Below, in pieces: positions 10,523-22,904 of a stretch of DNA of 39,638 nucleotides (position 1 is the stretch's first letter; the number at the start of each line of letters is the position of its first letter). Both the position numbers and the translations under genes were made by a program. The notes beneath the pieces were generated by a model. The model had not been told where the DNA came from. It worked only from the letters and a program-made list of their open reading frames with translations, and made no database searches. This DNA is from Bigelowiella natans CCMP2755 (lineage: Eukaryota; Cercozoa; Chlorarachniophyceae), in the NCBI GenBank assembly GCA_000320545.1, contig ADNK01001076.1, positions 217,501 through 257,138 on the forward strand. Reading direction: 5' to 3'.

Positions 10523-12082
10523 ATGCAGACTACGGGCAGGGGCAAACCAATGCCTTGGTTGCTGGACCTGCTCTTCTTGCTTCTTACATTTCAGATCTTC
10601 AAAACTACAGCGGAACCCTGCAGAATAACCAGCAGAGTTCGTCTTCCGATAAGAAGGTCGACTCTGCATTCGCTGGAAAACTCAAGGCCACCTACTTTTC
10701 CGGGGAAATCACACTTGTTCGTGAAGGACGAACCCTATCCATTTAAGAGAAAGTTTTCGGAGCTATGCATTGGAGCAGCAGGAATAATTTGCGCAGTCAT
10801 GTTAGCAAACGCGCCAATTGCAGATGCAGTTGAGACTTTCCAGATAGAAAATGTCCGCCCATCATACAAAGGCTACCAATCGACCTCTGGAGGAGTCAAA
10901 GCTTTGGTGCAGGTCTAAAATGTATGTTTATCGGAGATGAGCTCCACCTAAATTTATAGTTTTAGGGACTAACAGATCTTACCAATGCTATCGGCCTAGG
11001 GAAGGCAACTTATGCTGATGGTGCGGCCAACGAGGACATAGACCACAACTACTCGCAACTTACTCCCACAGGATTGCGAGATGTGATCGAGGCAGACTTC
11101 AGAGTAACAAAGTTTCACTTTCTTTCGATAATTCCGTGACGCTAGAATTTTTGAATTCCAGGAAAGAAACTATTTATGGACGGGAAGACTGACAACTTTC
11201 GCCTATGGACGAGATTGCGTCTTCACAGACCCTACCCTCACATTCACAGGGGTAATAATTATTTTGCAACAACATCATCATCGAAACACAAATGGGTTAA
11301 CACTAATTTTCCTAAAATTACACAGGTCGACACTTTCAAGCGGAACCTTGCCAATCTGAGCCCTGCAATCGATGCATTAGTTGAGAACCCAACCACTAGG
11401 CTCTTTAAAATCGAACTCAAGGTTGGGCATTCGTCGATACATTTTAGAAAAGATTTTTGTCTTGCGACACGACCACGATGCGGCAGAAAAAAGTTAATTA
11501 CACTTGTATTTCTCAATCTATTTTACCACTTGGGAGTTCTTGGGGCTATGTTCCGTGCAGCACACACTTTGTCGCCTTTGATCCACCTTTATTTGAGATG
11601 ACGAGGACCACTTGTATTTTCAGGAGGAACAGGATCAAATCATTGCGGAGTGGGAGATGGAAGGTCGCATTCGTCTGCCATGGAGACCAAGAATTAAGCT
11701 TCAAGGTTTGAACAAATTTTGAAACGATAGTTTTTTTTTCACGGCAATGTTTGGTGACAGGAGAAACGAGATACACGTTTTCACCATCTTTGAGAAACAA
11801 GGTAGAGGCCTCCACGAATCTCCAAGGATGAACTACATCGAAATCAAAGAACAAAAGCACGCATCACATGAGCGCACTGCGCACATCTAAATCGAAATTT
11901 ACGCGAAGGATATCACACACCAATTTGAAGGCAATTTCTTTTGTTGTTACAAACGCACACATTCCATGGATTTGTAACAGTTGAAATTACAGATAGTAAG
12001 ATATGACGAGAGTTGGGGAATCACGGCTGGAGAAGCACTCAAACAGATTCTGACCCCCGTCACAGCGCAGCAATCATGGTAG
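10523..12082 (+). CDS. NTF2-like (DUF2358-like) protein with plastid/thylakoid targeting sequence
   Basis: Seven exons: 10523-10912, 10966-11103, 11162-11251, 11326-11421, 11624-11705, 11761-11801 and 11993-12082. All junctions are in phase, giving 308 residues and a TAG stop. A second ATG at 10550 starts an equally good signal peptide. Residues 10-30 are hydrophobic and end near TTAEP; residues 34-78 are basic and Ser/Pro-rich like a transit peptide; residues 80-102 form a second hydrophobic segment ending in ADA. That order is what a protein routed through a complex plastid to the thylakoid lumen should show. Residues about 165-300 match the SnoaL/NTF2-like family seen in plastid proteins: RDVIEADF, LWTGRLT, CVFTDPT, then EWEMEGRIRLPWRP, the GETRYTF strand and a closing RYDESWGIT. 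Substrate and reaction of this family are unknown. Introns are short (53 to 202 bp) and lack microsatellites, unlike the other genes here. Family fairly sure; lumen location inferred. Confidence 0.75.
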
Positions 12083-12191
12083 ATAATAGACATACGTATA
12101 TATATTATACATACTGTGTCTAGCATCTGACAGTCTGCGATTACACAAATGAACTTGCACGAGGAAACCAAACGCATCGCAAGGCCGCAAG

Positions 12192-12230
<39 letters not shown>

Positions 12231-12407
12231 AGAAAACACCATTGGGCAATTTCATCTACTGACATCACGGGGGTTTCACTTCCTTCATTGTCGCAATCTG
12301 TGTCATACAAATGCACATTCATCTCGTGCTGCAATCAACTGCTCCTAATTTTTGCATCGCACAGCATGCATGAACACAGCCAAATCACCTTGCACTGTAA
12401 GACGGAT

Positions 12408-12456
12408 GCAATGAATCAAATTGAATTTGGTCAATGGTCATCCTCATGTAGCTGTA
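12408..12456. repeat. Dispersed repeat copy A
   Basis: About 49 bp nearly identical to 26122-26170: both read GCAATG, then TCAAATTGAATTT, a TCAATGG, and end TATCCTCATGTAGCTGT or TCATCCTCATGTAGCTGT. Both copies sit in CpG- and GCATGC-rich spacer, suggesting remnants of the same element. Confidence 0.8.
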
Positions 12457-12536
12457 AATGTTGTAGCACAACACACCATCATGTCTAGCTAGCTAGGCTA
12501 GCTAGCATTGTCCGCGCTATCTAGCTGTGGCCGCCG

Positions 12537-12836
12537 CTTTGCACAGCTACGCATATCAGGATGATGCTTGAAAACACGCAATCATTTCGTCTGCATCCGG
12601 CTCAGACTGTGAGACGGACACATGCGATGCGATGAATCGAACAAATTCAGCATCGCAACCAATAAATCAAATTCGTTCAGCCTCACATTACTGCTAGCAT
12701 AGCATGCGCTCACACGACATGCACACACACACACACACACATGTTGCATGCTGGCATCCTCAAGGGAATGACACGCTGTAGCTGATTCTTTGCACAGCTG
12801 CATATTGGGATGACAATTGAAAGTGTTTGTGATCAT
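12537..12836. repeat. Internal direct repeat pair, about 49 bp
   Basis: 12537-12585 and 12788-12836 both begin CTTTGCACAGCT, contain a GGATGA, and end in an ATCAT word. They are diverged, about 250 bp apart, in direct orientation. Confidence 0.65.
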
Positions 12837-13535
12837 TCATGACATCCGACCTACACGCATGTTGTACATAGCTACATGTACCATGAGTTTTAGGATTGAA
12901 ACACGCACGCGTGAATCCAGGGGTAATGTGCGGTGAACATACAATGTACTGTAATCATGGTTAATGATATTAACAAGGCGATAATAATAACATACACGTA
13001 ATAAAGTATATTGAAACATAGGCCATCTTTCTACGTCTCATTATTAGCATATTCGTCTATTTGTCTATATTCTGCCCATCCTAATTCCAAATTTTCTCCT
13101 GTGATTCTCCCTTGAAGCTACTACTATATTTGTCAACCAATTGCTCACAACGAATTACATTGCATAACACTCCCTCATCAGTTCCACACAAGATCTCTCT
13201 CTACAACTTCAATTATAAATTAAAAAAATTATCTTCTTTTCAGGATTACTATTTACACGGAAAATGATATGGACAAGGGGGGTGCCTTCATCAATCTTGT
13301 GCTGGCTAATAACTGACTACTGCGATGTAGATTTGAATTCAAACCCTAGTGTAACTAACTTACCACAGAAAAATAATCGACGTCACCATCATCATCATCA
13401 TCATTTTCTCTACTACTACTTTTAACTAACCACTGGCTATCCACAGCCGACAGAGCACCTTTTTGTTCTAAACTCCGCAGTTGCTCTTTGAATATCTCAT
13501 GAGCTCAGTGTGTAATTTTTAAAACCATTCCTTCT

Positions 13536-13659
13536 TTAATGATGAAGTTGGTGTTGCTGATGAAGATGATAGAACTTGGCTAGTGCTGCAGCAAGGACGT
13601 GTGTAGTGGGAAGGGTATTTATAGTCTTACTCTCATCCTCTACTGCCACTTTTGTCTTC

Positions 13660-13691
<32 letters not shown>

Positions 13692-13780
13692 CCAACTACT
13701 GAGGGAGGCGGGCAATACCTTCTTGACCAGTGTCATTGCATCCGATGATTGTACCGATAACGATGACGATGACGATGGTA

Positions 13781-13811
<31 letters not shown>

Positions 13812-14369
13812 GACTATTCCAGGTTCTCCTTTCCCACTTCCTCCTTCTCGTAGTACCTCACCACCAAATTGTTGTTGTTGTTGCTGTTCTCTCTCCAACT
13901 GCTGCAATATTGCCAACGCCAGCAATTCATATGTTACAGAAGTGGGGTTTAAACCCAGTCTTGGCATGATTTTCGTGACAATATGTTGGGACCCAAGCCA
14001 AGCTTCTGATTCTTCTGCCTTGTTGCAACTACGGAGAGCCTACGACGTACAACAACAACAACAAGAAGAAGAAGAAGAAGAGAAATAAAAATGGGCAGGA
14101 AGAATAAAAGGACGAACAACTCACTTTTTTTGTCTTTTTTACTCATGGAAAAAACGAGATGATTAAGGCGAGGTTTTCGATCGTTAACGTCAAGAGAAAA
14201 CATGAAGAGGAGGAAAGAAATTAACACTCCCTTGGTCTTTTTCCCTGGTAAGTAAATATTAATATTCTCACTTTTGTCATTATTATTATTATCATTATTA
14301 TTATTATTATAATTACTACCGAATGTATAGATTGAAGAGTGAAATGGTGAGCGGGGACTTTAAGTGATA

Positions 14370-14403
<34 letters not shown>

Positions 14404-15031
14404 CGATGAATAACGAGACAGTGACGGTGCTGATACTACTGCTGATGAATGCGAAGGCGATAGTAACAGTGATGAAGATGATGCTTTCTCGTTAGTTTGG
14501 GAGTCTTGGCTTTGTTTTGAGGTGCTGTCCGCTGCAGCTTGCTTTTTCCCCCCTTGTTCTTGTTCTTGTTCTTCTATTTGTATTGGGTTGTCGTCGAGAA
14601 ATGCTACTGCTTGTTTCCATTCCTGAGAGGCTTCTAGAGCGTGCATCTAAAGAGAAGTCAATATTATTACTCTTATAAAATTATGTTGTTGTTGTTGTTG
14701 TTGTTGATGATGATGATGATAATGGGGAAGAAAATTTCGAAGGATAAATGAAGAAAGAGCATCATTGGATGAACAGGTAGTAGTAAACGACGTCGCGATC
14801 ATCATCATTATCATCATCATCATCATCATTAGTCACACTCACATACTACCATACTGAGCACGGCTTTGGAGTCAGGTCCTCCTCCTCCTCCTCTTTCTTT
14901 TTCCATCTCGAGCATCATTCTCTGAAATATCTTTAGAGATTGTTCCCATCGACCCAATCTTCCTGCTAGCTGAATGGCTGCTGTGCGGACTACACGTGCA
15001 TCTGCAGCAGCACCTACTGCACTGCTACTCT

Positions 15032-15063
<32 letters not shown>

Positions 15064-17880
15064 TGATAATTATGTTGTTGTTGACGCCGACGACCAACAT
15101 TATTTCCACTTGGACTGTTTTTGTTGTTGTTGTCGTTATTGTGTCGTCTTTTGTGATTTTGATCGCCAAGGCGGTGATGCTTGTTTTCAAACTGCTGCTC
15201 ACTGTCTTTTCTCACCGCAGTAGAGGAGGATGAGGAGGATGAGGAGAATGGGTCAAATATATAGTTATTCTGTTTGTTGCTGGTGGTGGTGCTGGTGGTG
15301 GTATGATGATCTTCTTCGAACCATTGATATACCTCTAGTGCATCCTCGTAGAGACCGTGTGATGATAATGCCTGAGACAATAGGAATGTTAGTAATAACA
15401 ATTATCATAATAAGAAATGAAGATAACGAATGACGAAAGATGATAGGGATTGCCGTAGGAGGAGAAGGAAGTGAAAGGAAGATGAGGAGACTACAAAGTA
15501 TGTTGTGTGATGTACCATTATGTTATGATAATGACGATAATGGGTATGAGATTTTGGTGACGACGTCAATGACGACAATATACATTAACTGAAATCAAAT
15601 TTATGGTTCTTTCCTAAAAAACATCATCATCATCATGATCATCATCATCATCATCATCCCAAAGATGATTAAGAAGTGAAGTAGTCACTCTCTTCTTCTT
15701 CTTCTTCTTCTTCATCTTCTTCTAGCACAAACCTTCATAGTAAGTGAGTAGGTGTAGGCGTCCATGGTGCTAGTACAGCTACTGCTACTGCTACTGCTGC
15801 TGCTGCTGCTACTACTACTCCTTAGGTATCTTAGCATCTCTTTGGCCTCCCTTCCTGTGCAGCTGTTTCCTCCTCCTCCTCCTCCTCCTCCTCCTCCTCC
15901 CTCTTCGCAAGCAAGTACACGCATGAGTGCATTGAGAGCTTCTGTTTTGGTTTCAGCATATCGTTTTTGTCCCTGTCCGTCAAGAAGAGGCGGTAGTAAA
16001 TGTATTGCTTCTTTTGCCAACCTTGCAAGGGAAGGAGATAGTGTCTGAGGAAGTGCGGCACTGCTGGTGGAAGAAGAAGATGATGATGGTGATGATGGTG
16101 ATGATGATAATGGCAATGAAGAGGAGCTTCGTTGCTTAAGGCGTGCATAAACAGCAGCAGCAAGGGCAGGATGTCCCCCTCTTCCAGATACTACTTCGCT
16201 GCTTTCTCCAGCAGCAGATGTGATTGAGGAGGAGGAGGAGGAGGAGGAGGAGGAGGAGGAGGGGGAGCAGGAATTGATGACCTCCACGTAAGTCGTAGTA
16301 TCAGGTGTAAGGGCATGTTCTGATAGCTTCCATAGCACTTTGAGTGCCTTGTCCCATTCTCCATTGCGCGCATAGCACTTAAGCAGCCCGTTATATATCA
16401 CTGTATTCGGTTTCACGGTAGCTGCAGCAGCAGATTCTTTAATAAGCCTTTCCGCTATATCGGCACGATTGTTATTTGAGAGAGCTAATACGACCGCACC
16501 TAAGGCTTTGACATCTGCAGCAGCACTACTCAACCCCTTTCTTTTTGTTGTTGTTATAGTCTCCTGAAGATAATTGGTAATATGATGAGTAAGTGAGGGA
16601 AGGCTGTACACGACGACGACGAAAACACGGTAATATTACGGATAATAATTGCTAAAACCGTAGGAAGAGAAGAAGAAAAAAAGGAAATAGTGCGGGTTTG
16701 TTGCTGCTGCAGATAATGATGATGACGATAATGATGAGAAGAAGGGGAGGAGGAGGAAAGGAGAAGAGTCATCAGACACGACGACAAACTCTTGCGCTGA
16801 AATTTATTCGGTAAGAAATGACAATCAAAATAATAGAGATTATGATACACAAAGTCGTTGATGTATATTTGTGCATCACCTCTTTGGCATAATTATTGTT
16901 GTTTCTCCTGCTCCTTTCAGATGATGATGAAAGGTGTAATTTTCTGTTGGCGTGAATACTCTCAAGAGATCGGTACGTTTGCAGTGCCTTAACAAGAAAA
17001 GAAAGGTGAGAGGTGGAGGTGAGCAGGAATTTAGGACAATAACTTTTATTTCTCGAAATAATTAATTATGAGGAAAGCTAGCATATAAATATTATGTTGA
17101 CAGTATTGATTAGGATGATGATGATGATCAGCATACCGATTCCCAGTCGCCCTTCTCCGCGTAGATAGGTATCATGGCTGTAAGAGTTACAGCATTTGCG
17201 GATATGCCTTCTTGTCTCATCCTCATATACACTCTCCTTGCTGCATCAGGCTGGCCATTTTGCACACAAGCTGTGATCATTGTGGAATATGTGTACACGT
17301 CTGGCTGCGATGAAGCTTCTCGCATCAATCCCGCAACACCAAGTGCACGTTTCCACATGCCTCCTCTTGACATTGCATGTGCAAAGGCATTGAAGACGTA
17401 GGGAGAGATAATGACCTCGTGTTGATGACCACCATCACAGTGATCTTCAAAGTATTTCAACGCATGCTCCCAGACACGCGCCTTAGCACATGCAGAGAGT
17501 ACCTAAATCGTTATAAAGATAACATCATATTTATGTTTTTACTTCTTCTGGATATATGGATGGTAAGAGCATTGATGGTGAGATTGTAAAATCCACAAAA
17601 AGAGGATATGATACCGATGAATGTGAATAACTGTCTGGCGTCAGGCTTGGTCTCTTTCTTGCCATTTTTCTCATCTCCTTAGCGAGCTGTAGCGCTTGAA
17701 ACCATTGCCCAGACTAAGTGATAAATGTGGTATTATTATCAGAGTTTGTAAGAATAGTGGTGGTGGTAGTAGCAGTAGTAGTATTAATAGCAGTAGGGAA
17801 CAACGATAACTACAACACCTACTGCTGCTACCAGCTAATACTGCTGTCACACTACACAGCATGTTTACTACTACTACTGT

Positions 17881-17913
<33 letters not shown>

Positions 17914-19058
17914 GTCGGTCCCATAACCTTGGCAAGAGCAGCGAGAGCTGCATTATAGGCAAATAGATCGGGGGAAGGCAGCCTCCTCCTTTCATTGTCG
18001 ATCTCTTCCTCCTGCTGCTGCTGCTGCTTCTTCTTCTCTCCCTTCTTAACTCCTCTCCCTATCTTCGGAGTGGTCATAATCCCACGCAAAGTTCGCAATG
18101 CGGCTGCCCAATGCCCCCTTTTCCCGTGCTCGACGATCAGTTGTGTGTGCTTTTTCATCATCATCTCCTCATTGTAAAACGCAACAGCTCCTCCTGCTCC
18201 TATTGCTGTGGTTTCCTCCTCTTGACTCTTCCTCAGTATTCCTTCCCTCGTACTACTACTACTACTACTACTACTACTTCCACTAATAACCTCTCTTCTA
18301 ACATTGTTGGTCCTACTACTGAGGATGCTGCTGCTGCTGCTACCACCAACCCCCGGAGGCTGGTAATTGTTGCGAGGAAGATTTGGAGATAATGATGATG
18401 ATGAGCCAACAACTCGAGTAGGTGGCGATGATGATGATGAGGATGATGATGATGATGATGATGGTGATACTGATGCACCTCTTCTTCTAAAACCCACTAC
18501 TCCCCTGCCCCCTCTTGTGCCCCCCCCCTTTAACTTTTGATCAATCCATGTTGCAGAGGAAGAAGTAAGAGTGCTACTATCTTGGCTACTTCTGGTACTG
18601 GTGGAGTAAGCAGTATCTGATTCTTCTTTATTCTCAGTCCCACTTATGTTAGGAACACCATTATGAAAATTTCGGCGGTTAGTTCCTTGGGTCGCATTTG
18701 GTTTCGAATCTGAGGAACGTGGTTCCCACATTTGCCGGCGACGACCCGATGTGGAAGAAAAGGAAGAAGAATCCATTAGTCCTCCTCCCATAGCCATAGC
18801 CGAGGGGGGGGGTGGAGCAGTTCGAGGAGGAGGAGGAGGAGGAGGAGGAGGACGATTGGACTCACTTCCTTGCTGCTGGTGGACGTGTGGCTTTGTAGTG
18901 CGAAAGAAAGGATGGTGCGGATGGGATGTTTTTAGGAAGACACTGTGATGATGATGATGGTGATGATTGTGATCATCTTCCTTCTCTTCTTCTACTACAC
19001 CACTTCCTGTCGCCTCCTGTTTGGTTGTGTATGCTGCATTAAGATCTTCCTTCGCCAT
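13536..19058 (-). CDS. Pentatricopeptide repeat (PPR) protein, about 1295 residues
   Basis: Eight exons: 19058-17928, 17713-17615, 17502-17137, 16987-16880, 16563-15733, 15371-14850, 14646-14320 and 14039-13536, all joined at phase 0, ending in TAA. PPR proteins are alpha-helical RNA-binding proteins that process, edit or stabilise organelle transcripts. Clear 35-residue repeats span the junctions: DLFAYNAALAALAKSGQWFQ across exons 1-2; VFNAFAHAMSRGGMWKRA, VYTYSTMITACVQNGQPDAA and AVTLTAMIPIYAEKGDW in exons 3-4; NTVIYNGLLKCYARNGEWDK in exon 5; a last one near LNPTSVTYELLALAIL in exon 8. Residues 1-300 and long inserts between repeats are low-complexity Ser, Gly, His and Gln encoded by trinucleotide arrays. 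No organelle presequence is visible after the chosen ATG. An acceptor-like TAATAATAG lies 16 bases upstream of it, so a 5' exon carrying the targeting peptide may be missing. No editing (E/DYW) domain is seen at the C-terminus. Confidence 0.9.
13661..13690. repeat. Coding trinucleotide array (Ser tract) in PPR exon 8
   Basis: (GAT)n on the plus strand is TCA repeats in the PPR reading frame, giving a Ser run. A second such array lies at about 13783-13810 in the same exon. Confidence 0.85.
14368..14403. repeat. Coding trinucleotide array (Ser tract) in PPR exon 7
   Basis: (GAT)n on the plus strand, read as a Ser run between two ordered PPR segments. Confidence 0.85.
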
Positions 19059-19142
19059 GACTTGAGGTTGTCCCTATTATTATCATATTTATTATCGGTT
19101 AGTTAATAAATAAAACTATGGGTTTACTAATCGTAATAGTTG

Positions 19143-19143
<1 letters not shown>

Positions 19144-19180
<37 letters not shown>
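19144..19180. repeat. (GAT)n microsatellite upstream of the PPR start
   Basis: About twelve GAT units 86 bp upstream of the PPR ATG, in the 5' region or a 5' intron of that gene. Confidence 0.9.
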
Positions 19181-19182
19181 GG

Positions 19183-19473
19183 GTGCGTGGTAGTATCGAT
19201 CTTCTCACAAATTTCGGTACTCTAGTAGGACATGCGTCAAGATCCATTATTCATGTGGGGGTTGGTTATTGTGTCATGTATCTCGTACGTGAACAAGCAC
19301 ATCATCCGGAGTATGTGCTACTTGACGCCTTGTTGGCGGGTGTGAGTCCACGAGCCCATAGATTTGATGATGCTTCCCAAAATTACCACCAGCACAAGGC
19401 GTATTCTTGTGTCCCGGAAAAAGATTCTCACTCTTTAATCGGGCTGCTGTATCATCAGCACCTTTCCGACTAA
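19183..19473 (+). other. Unassigned open frame, possible exon
   Basis: An open frame without low complexity on the plus strand, with composition unlike the repeat-rich flanks: it includes HVGVGYCVMYLVREQ and PEYVLLDALLAG. No ATG opens it, so if real it is an exon interior or a fragment. A donor-like GTGAGT lies inside it at 19342. I do not recognise the product, and no phase-matched partner exon was found. It could be chance. Confidence 0.2.
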
Positions 19474-19634
19474 GAGATAAGAGGGAATAATGAACGAATC
19501 ACAACTACAAATTTAGCTCCCCCCCCTTCCCCCACACAACCAAAAATTTCAAATTAGTCTACGCTATTTCACACAAGTTGCAGGGTAACACATGGCTACT
19601 GTAACAGAACATGATGATTCGGTTTCTCGCAGAT

Positions 19635-19674
<40 letters not shown>

Positions 19675-19721
19675 GTTTCTTTTTCTTTGACATCGCATTT
19701 TTTTCTAGAAAATTTCGGTTT

Positions 19722-20097
19722 CTATAAATCACATGGATTGGACCTGGAAAAGATGGCGATTATGTTTGGGCGAGCGGGACGGGTCGCGGAGCTCAATGCT
19801 GTGTTGCTACGGATGAACGGTGAATGTCTGTGCTTTGAAGCGAAGTACCTCTGGCTCACATTAGAACTCGAAGGAGCATCAAGAATTATAAAACATAGAG
19901 ATATGAATGCCACGATCAGGCCCGGTATCAGCACCGGACAAGATGAAGATGGCAATAGCCGGATTTCGGAGTTAAAAAGTGGCACGTGGTTGATATATTC
20001 CGATAATTTGTCTCGTAGCTTTGACCCCTCAGGTTTCCTGCTATCCCCGAACCAGCCCCATCCCGTGAGTCCACGAGTGGCTCGCATCATCACGTAA
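19722..20097 (+). other. Unassigned open frame, possible exon
   Basis: An open frame of about 125 codons after a pyrimidine-rich stretch ending TTTTTTTCTAG at 19709, ending in TAA. The predicted residues are diverse (for example EKMAIMFGRAGRVAELNAVL and SGTWLIYSDNLSRSFDPSG), with acidic and basic residues alternating as in real proteins. An excellent donor (CAG followed by GTAAGA) lies just past the stop at about 20103. No family recognised. The opposite strand is also open here (19722-20159) but reads less like a protein. Confidence 0.25.
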
Positions 20098-20972
20098 TGC
20101 CAGGTAAGAGTGGCACAGAACGAGCGAGGGATTGGTGGTGCTAAGCCTTTGTTCCGCAATTTCTAGAGTCTAAATGTTTGAACATAAATTGACGAAGAAT
20201 GAAAACCCTTTGTCATTCTATACGAAATATTTGGCATATTCATGTCGTAAGTATAATATGAACGCCTCATTCCCTCAAAGAACTTTTAATTTATGTCTTA
20301 GTCCTCCATTCAGTTTGTCCTGGCTTGTCGTATATGCTGACAATTTTGCGATGGAAAGGCAGTAATCTTTATGACGTATCCCAAAAACATAATCAGTTCT
20401 CCTTTTTTTTTGGTTGTCGCAATATTTGTATTTATGTACGTTTGCTTGTCGTTCTACTTCCGCCACTGCGATGTAAGATCAAAATATTATGCTGTTCACC
20501 ATGGGGCTGAAGCGTTTTGGAGGTCAACGGCAAGAAAAGCTGGGAATCATCACATATAACCAGCTCGGATTTGCAGATTTAGTCGGTTGAAATGTTAAAA
20601 TACGTAGTAAAATCTTCTGACAGAACAATGAGAATATGATTGAAATTGAACGGCTTCTCTTGTAAAATATTGATGATCATCATCATCCGATGACAAGAGG
20701 CGATTTTCACGGTAATTTCATTAGATCTACGTTGTCATATTACGAGATCTCATTTTCCAAAAATCCCACCTGGGAAAAACTCATGACAATGAATACGAGA
20801 GCACAGGATCAAGCAAGAACATGCAAATAACAGAGTTTGAAGTCCACAAGTCTACCCTTCTCCGTCCTTCTTCTTCTTTGTACGGCAGGCAGTACATCTA
20901 GGCTATTTGAGGAAGAAGACAAAAGGAGGAGAATTTGTGTGTTGCGTCAACAATGTCATGCTATTTTTCAAA

Positions 20973-21131
20973 ATGCTTCGCTCCTACAATAAGAGCAATG
21001 GCGTCCCCAGAAGAAGCTTGTGGTGGCTCGTTGGACTCGGAACCCTGATCGCATCCGTTCTGATTTTTAAAATAGCTATATCACAAGAGGGTAATAAACT
21101 ATTTTTTGATTCTTGCATTGAATGTGCCTAA
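20973..21131 (+). CDS. Possible small single-span membrane protein (52 residues)
   Basis: ATG at 20973 opens 52 codons: a basic N-terminus (MLRSYNKSNGVPRRS), one hydrophobic span (LWWLVGLGTLIASVLIFKIAI), then a short polar tail and TAA. The layout suits a tail-in or type II membrane peptide. Equally, it could be the first exon of a membrane protein, since GGTAATAA after Gln-Glu could serve as a donor, but no downstream exon precedes the DVR start 260 bases on. Not recognised. Confidence 0.3.
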   Translation: MLRSYNKSNGVPRRSLWWLVGLGTLIASVLIFKIAISQEGNKLFFDSCIECA

Positions 21132-21392
21132 TGGGATGATGAGACTGGAAACTTCTTTTACAACCTAAATGCTTTCGCATGACTTCATGTACGAGCACGC
21201 ATGGTTATGTATGCTGCTGAGAAAGTTCATACCTCGGGGGTAATAAAAAGTAGCTTATGTAAATGCTACATATTTCATGCGATTGTGTCACGACGATTCT
21301 GGTAGAATTTGCTATAACAAGAAGAAGTAGCATTAGATTGAATACAATCATTTTTGAAAACTGTTGCGAGATTGCAGACCTTAGAGCGTAGA

Positions 21393-21650
21393 ATGAAAAA
21401 TATTATCATTTTGTTATGCCCAATACTAGCCATCGGACTTTCTGCGCCCTCAAATATTGCCAACAGCGGCCAACGGGTACCCCTTGCTTCTGGTTTCAAG
21501 AAACACCAATTACAACGTAGCAGCAGCAGGAATAGTCCAAGAAGATGTTCCCTTCCACGTGTGTATGCATCTGCTACGATACCTGCAGATAAGAAGCGGG
21601 TATAGCTTAGCTTGTTATGATGATTTCACCCTACATGCTCCTTGTTAGTG

Positions 21651-21688
<38 letters not shown>

Positions 21689-22403
21689 AGGGGAGGGTAG
21701 AGGGGTACTTGATGCTTTTTATTCTCTCCAATAAGATATTTTAAATTGTACTTGATGCTTTTTATTCTCGCCAATAAGATATTTTAAATTGTACTTGATG
21801 CTTTTTATTCTCCCCAATAAGGTATTTTAAACTTATTTTCCCTCCTTTTGCACTTTAATCTCTTTTGATACTCTTCTGTTATTCATTTGATGCTGTAAGG
21901 TTACCGTTGTGGGCGGCACAGGATACATTGGAAAGTTCGTCGTAAACGAGCTCGCAAATAGAGGGTGTGTGTTGTTGTTTAGTGTTGTCTTTTATGGAAC
22001 AAAATAAAGAGGGTGCAAGTCAGTTTAGTTTTTTGTGAATGTAAACTGATGATCAACTGCTATCTCAAATCTAGAGGAAGGAGAAATTGCAGAAGATACG
22101 ATCAGAATTAGGAATAGCTGATTAATTCAATAGTTAGTGAAAATAAGGGTTGCTTCGATGCACCAAATGCAGAATCCATAGTTTCATCTCTCTTTTCTTC
22201 TTTCACTCGATTGATAGGTACGATGTCACGGCTATCGTTCGAGAGCGGTATACTACTACGATATCATAATCGATGAGAAATCTTCGAGAGGATTAGATAT
22301 TTTCATTGGGTCGCTCTTTGTTTTGCACCACAAACGGCAAGTGTTGAGTGGTGGTATGTGTATACGTGGGGAGGGGGGCAGGGGGGTGGGGGGGCATTTG
22401 GCT

Positions 22404-22443
<40 letters not shown>

Positions 22444-22820
22444 ATCATACTTAGTGATATCATTGTTTAACCCAAATGCTAGTCATCATCACTGACGAAA
22501 TGCTATTACTGCTACTACTACTACTACAGTTCAGGTGTTGGCGGTAAATCCAATCTGGATGACGTGATGAAGGGCTTCGCTCAAGGTGTAAAGGTCATTG
22601 CTGGGGATGTTACTGATAAGGCAAAGTTGGACGCTGTTATGCCCGAAACCGATGTCGTAGTATCGTGCCTTGCAAGCAGGTAGTAAAACCACCACCACCA
22701 CCACCTCTTATAATTATAACCACACATCAAAGTGCTAGTTTATATTGGGAACGTGCCCTTCTCGCCCAACGGTGGCTATTTAATATACTGATGCATCTAC
22801 AACGACAGCATTAACACGCG

Positions 22821-22904
<84 letters not shown>

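Larger units (their letters stand above)
12083..13535. other. Intergenic spacer between convergent gene ends, with diverged repeats
   Basis: Lies between the stops of the NTF2-like (plus) and PPR (minus) genes. It holds a (GT)n run at about 12194-12227, a CTAG-rich near-palindrome at 12484-12507, an internal repeat (12537-12585 and 12788-12836), and a segment shared with 26122-26170. From about 13020 to 13400 it is AT-rich with a short CAT array. No gene seen. Confidence 0.6.
19059..21392. other. Spacer between divergent PPR and DVR genes, with weak ORFs
   Basis: Mostly free of trinucleotide arrays apart from (GAT)n at 19144-19180 and (TC)n at about 19634-19672. Besides the three weak open frames listed separately, frames at 20174-20365 (with a GTAAGT donor at about 20247) and 20371-20559 are open on the plus strand but could not be joined in phase. 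The promoters of the PPR gene (minus) and DVR (plus) must lie at its two ends. Confidence 0.5.

Noticed and set aside
9742-10669. Two minus-strand frames sharing SSRHCVS
   Set aside because: The shared residues come from the DNA direct repeat at 9861 and 10310. One frame also overlaps the NTF2-like gene's first exon on the other strand.
13576-14088. 170-codon plus-strand frame with Asp runs
   Set aside because: Shadow of PPR exon 8 on the opposite strand; the Asp runs are the complement of its Ser arrays.
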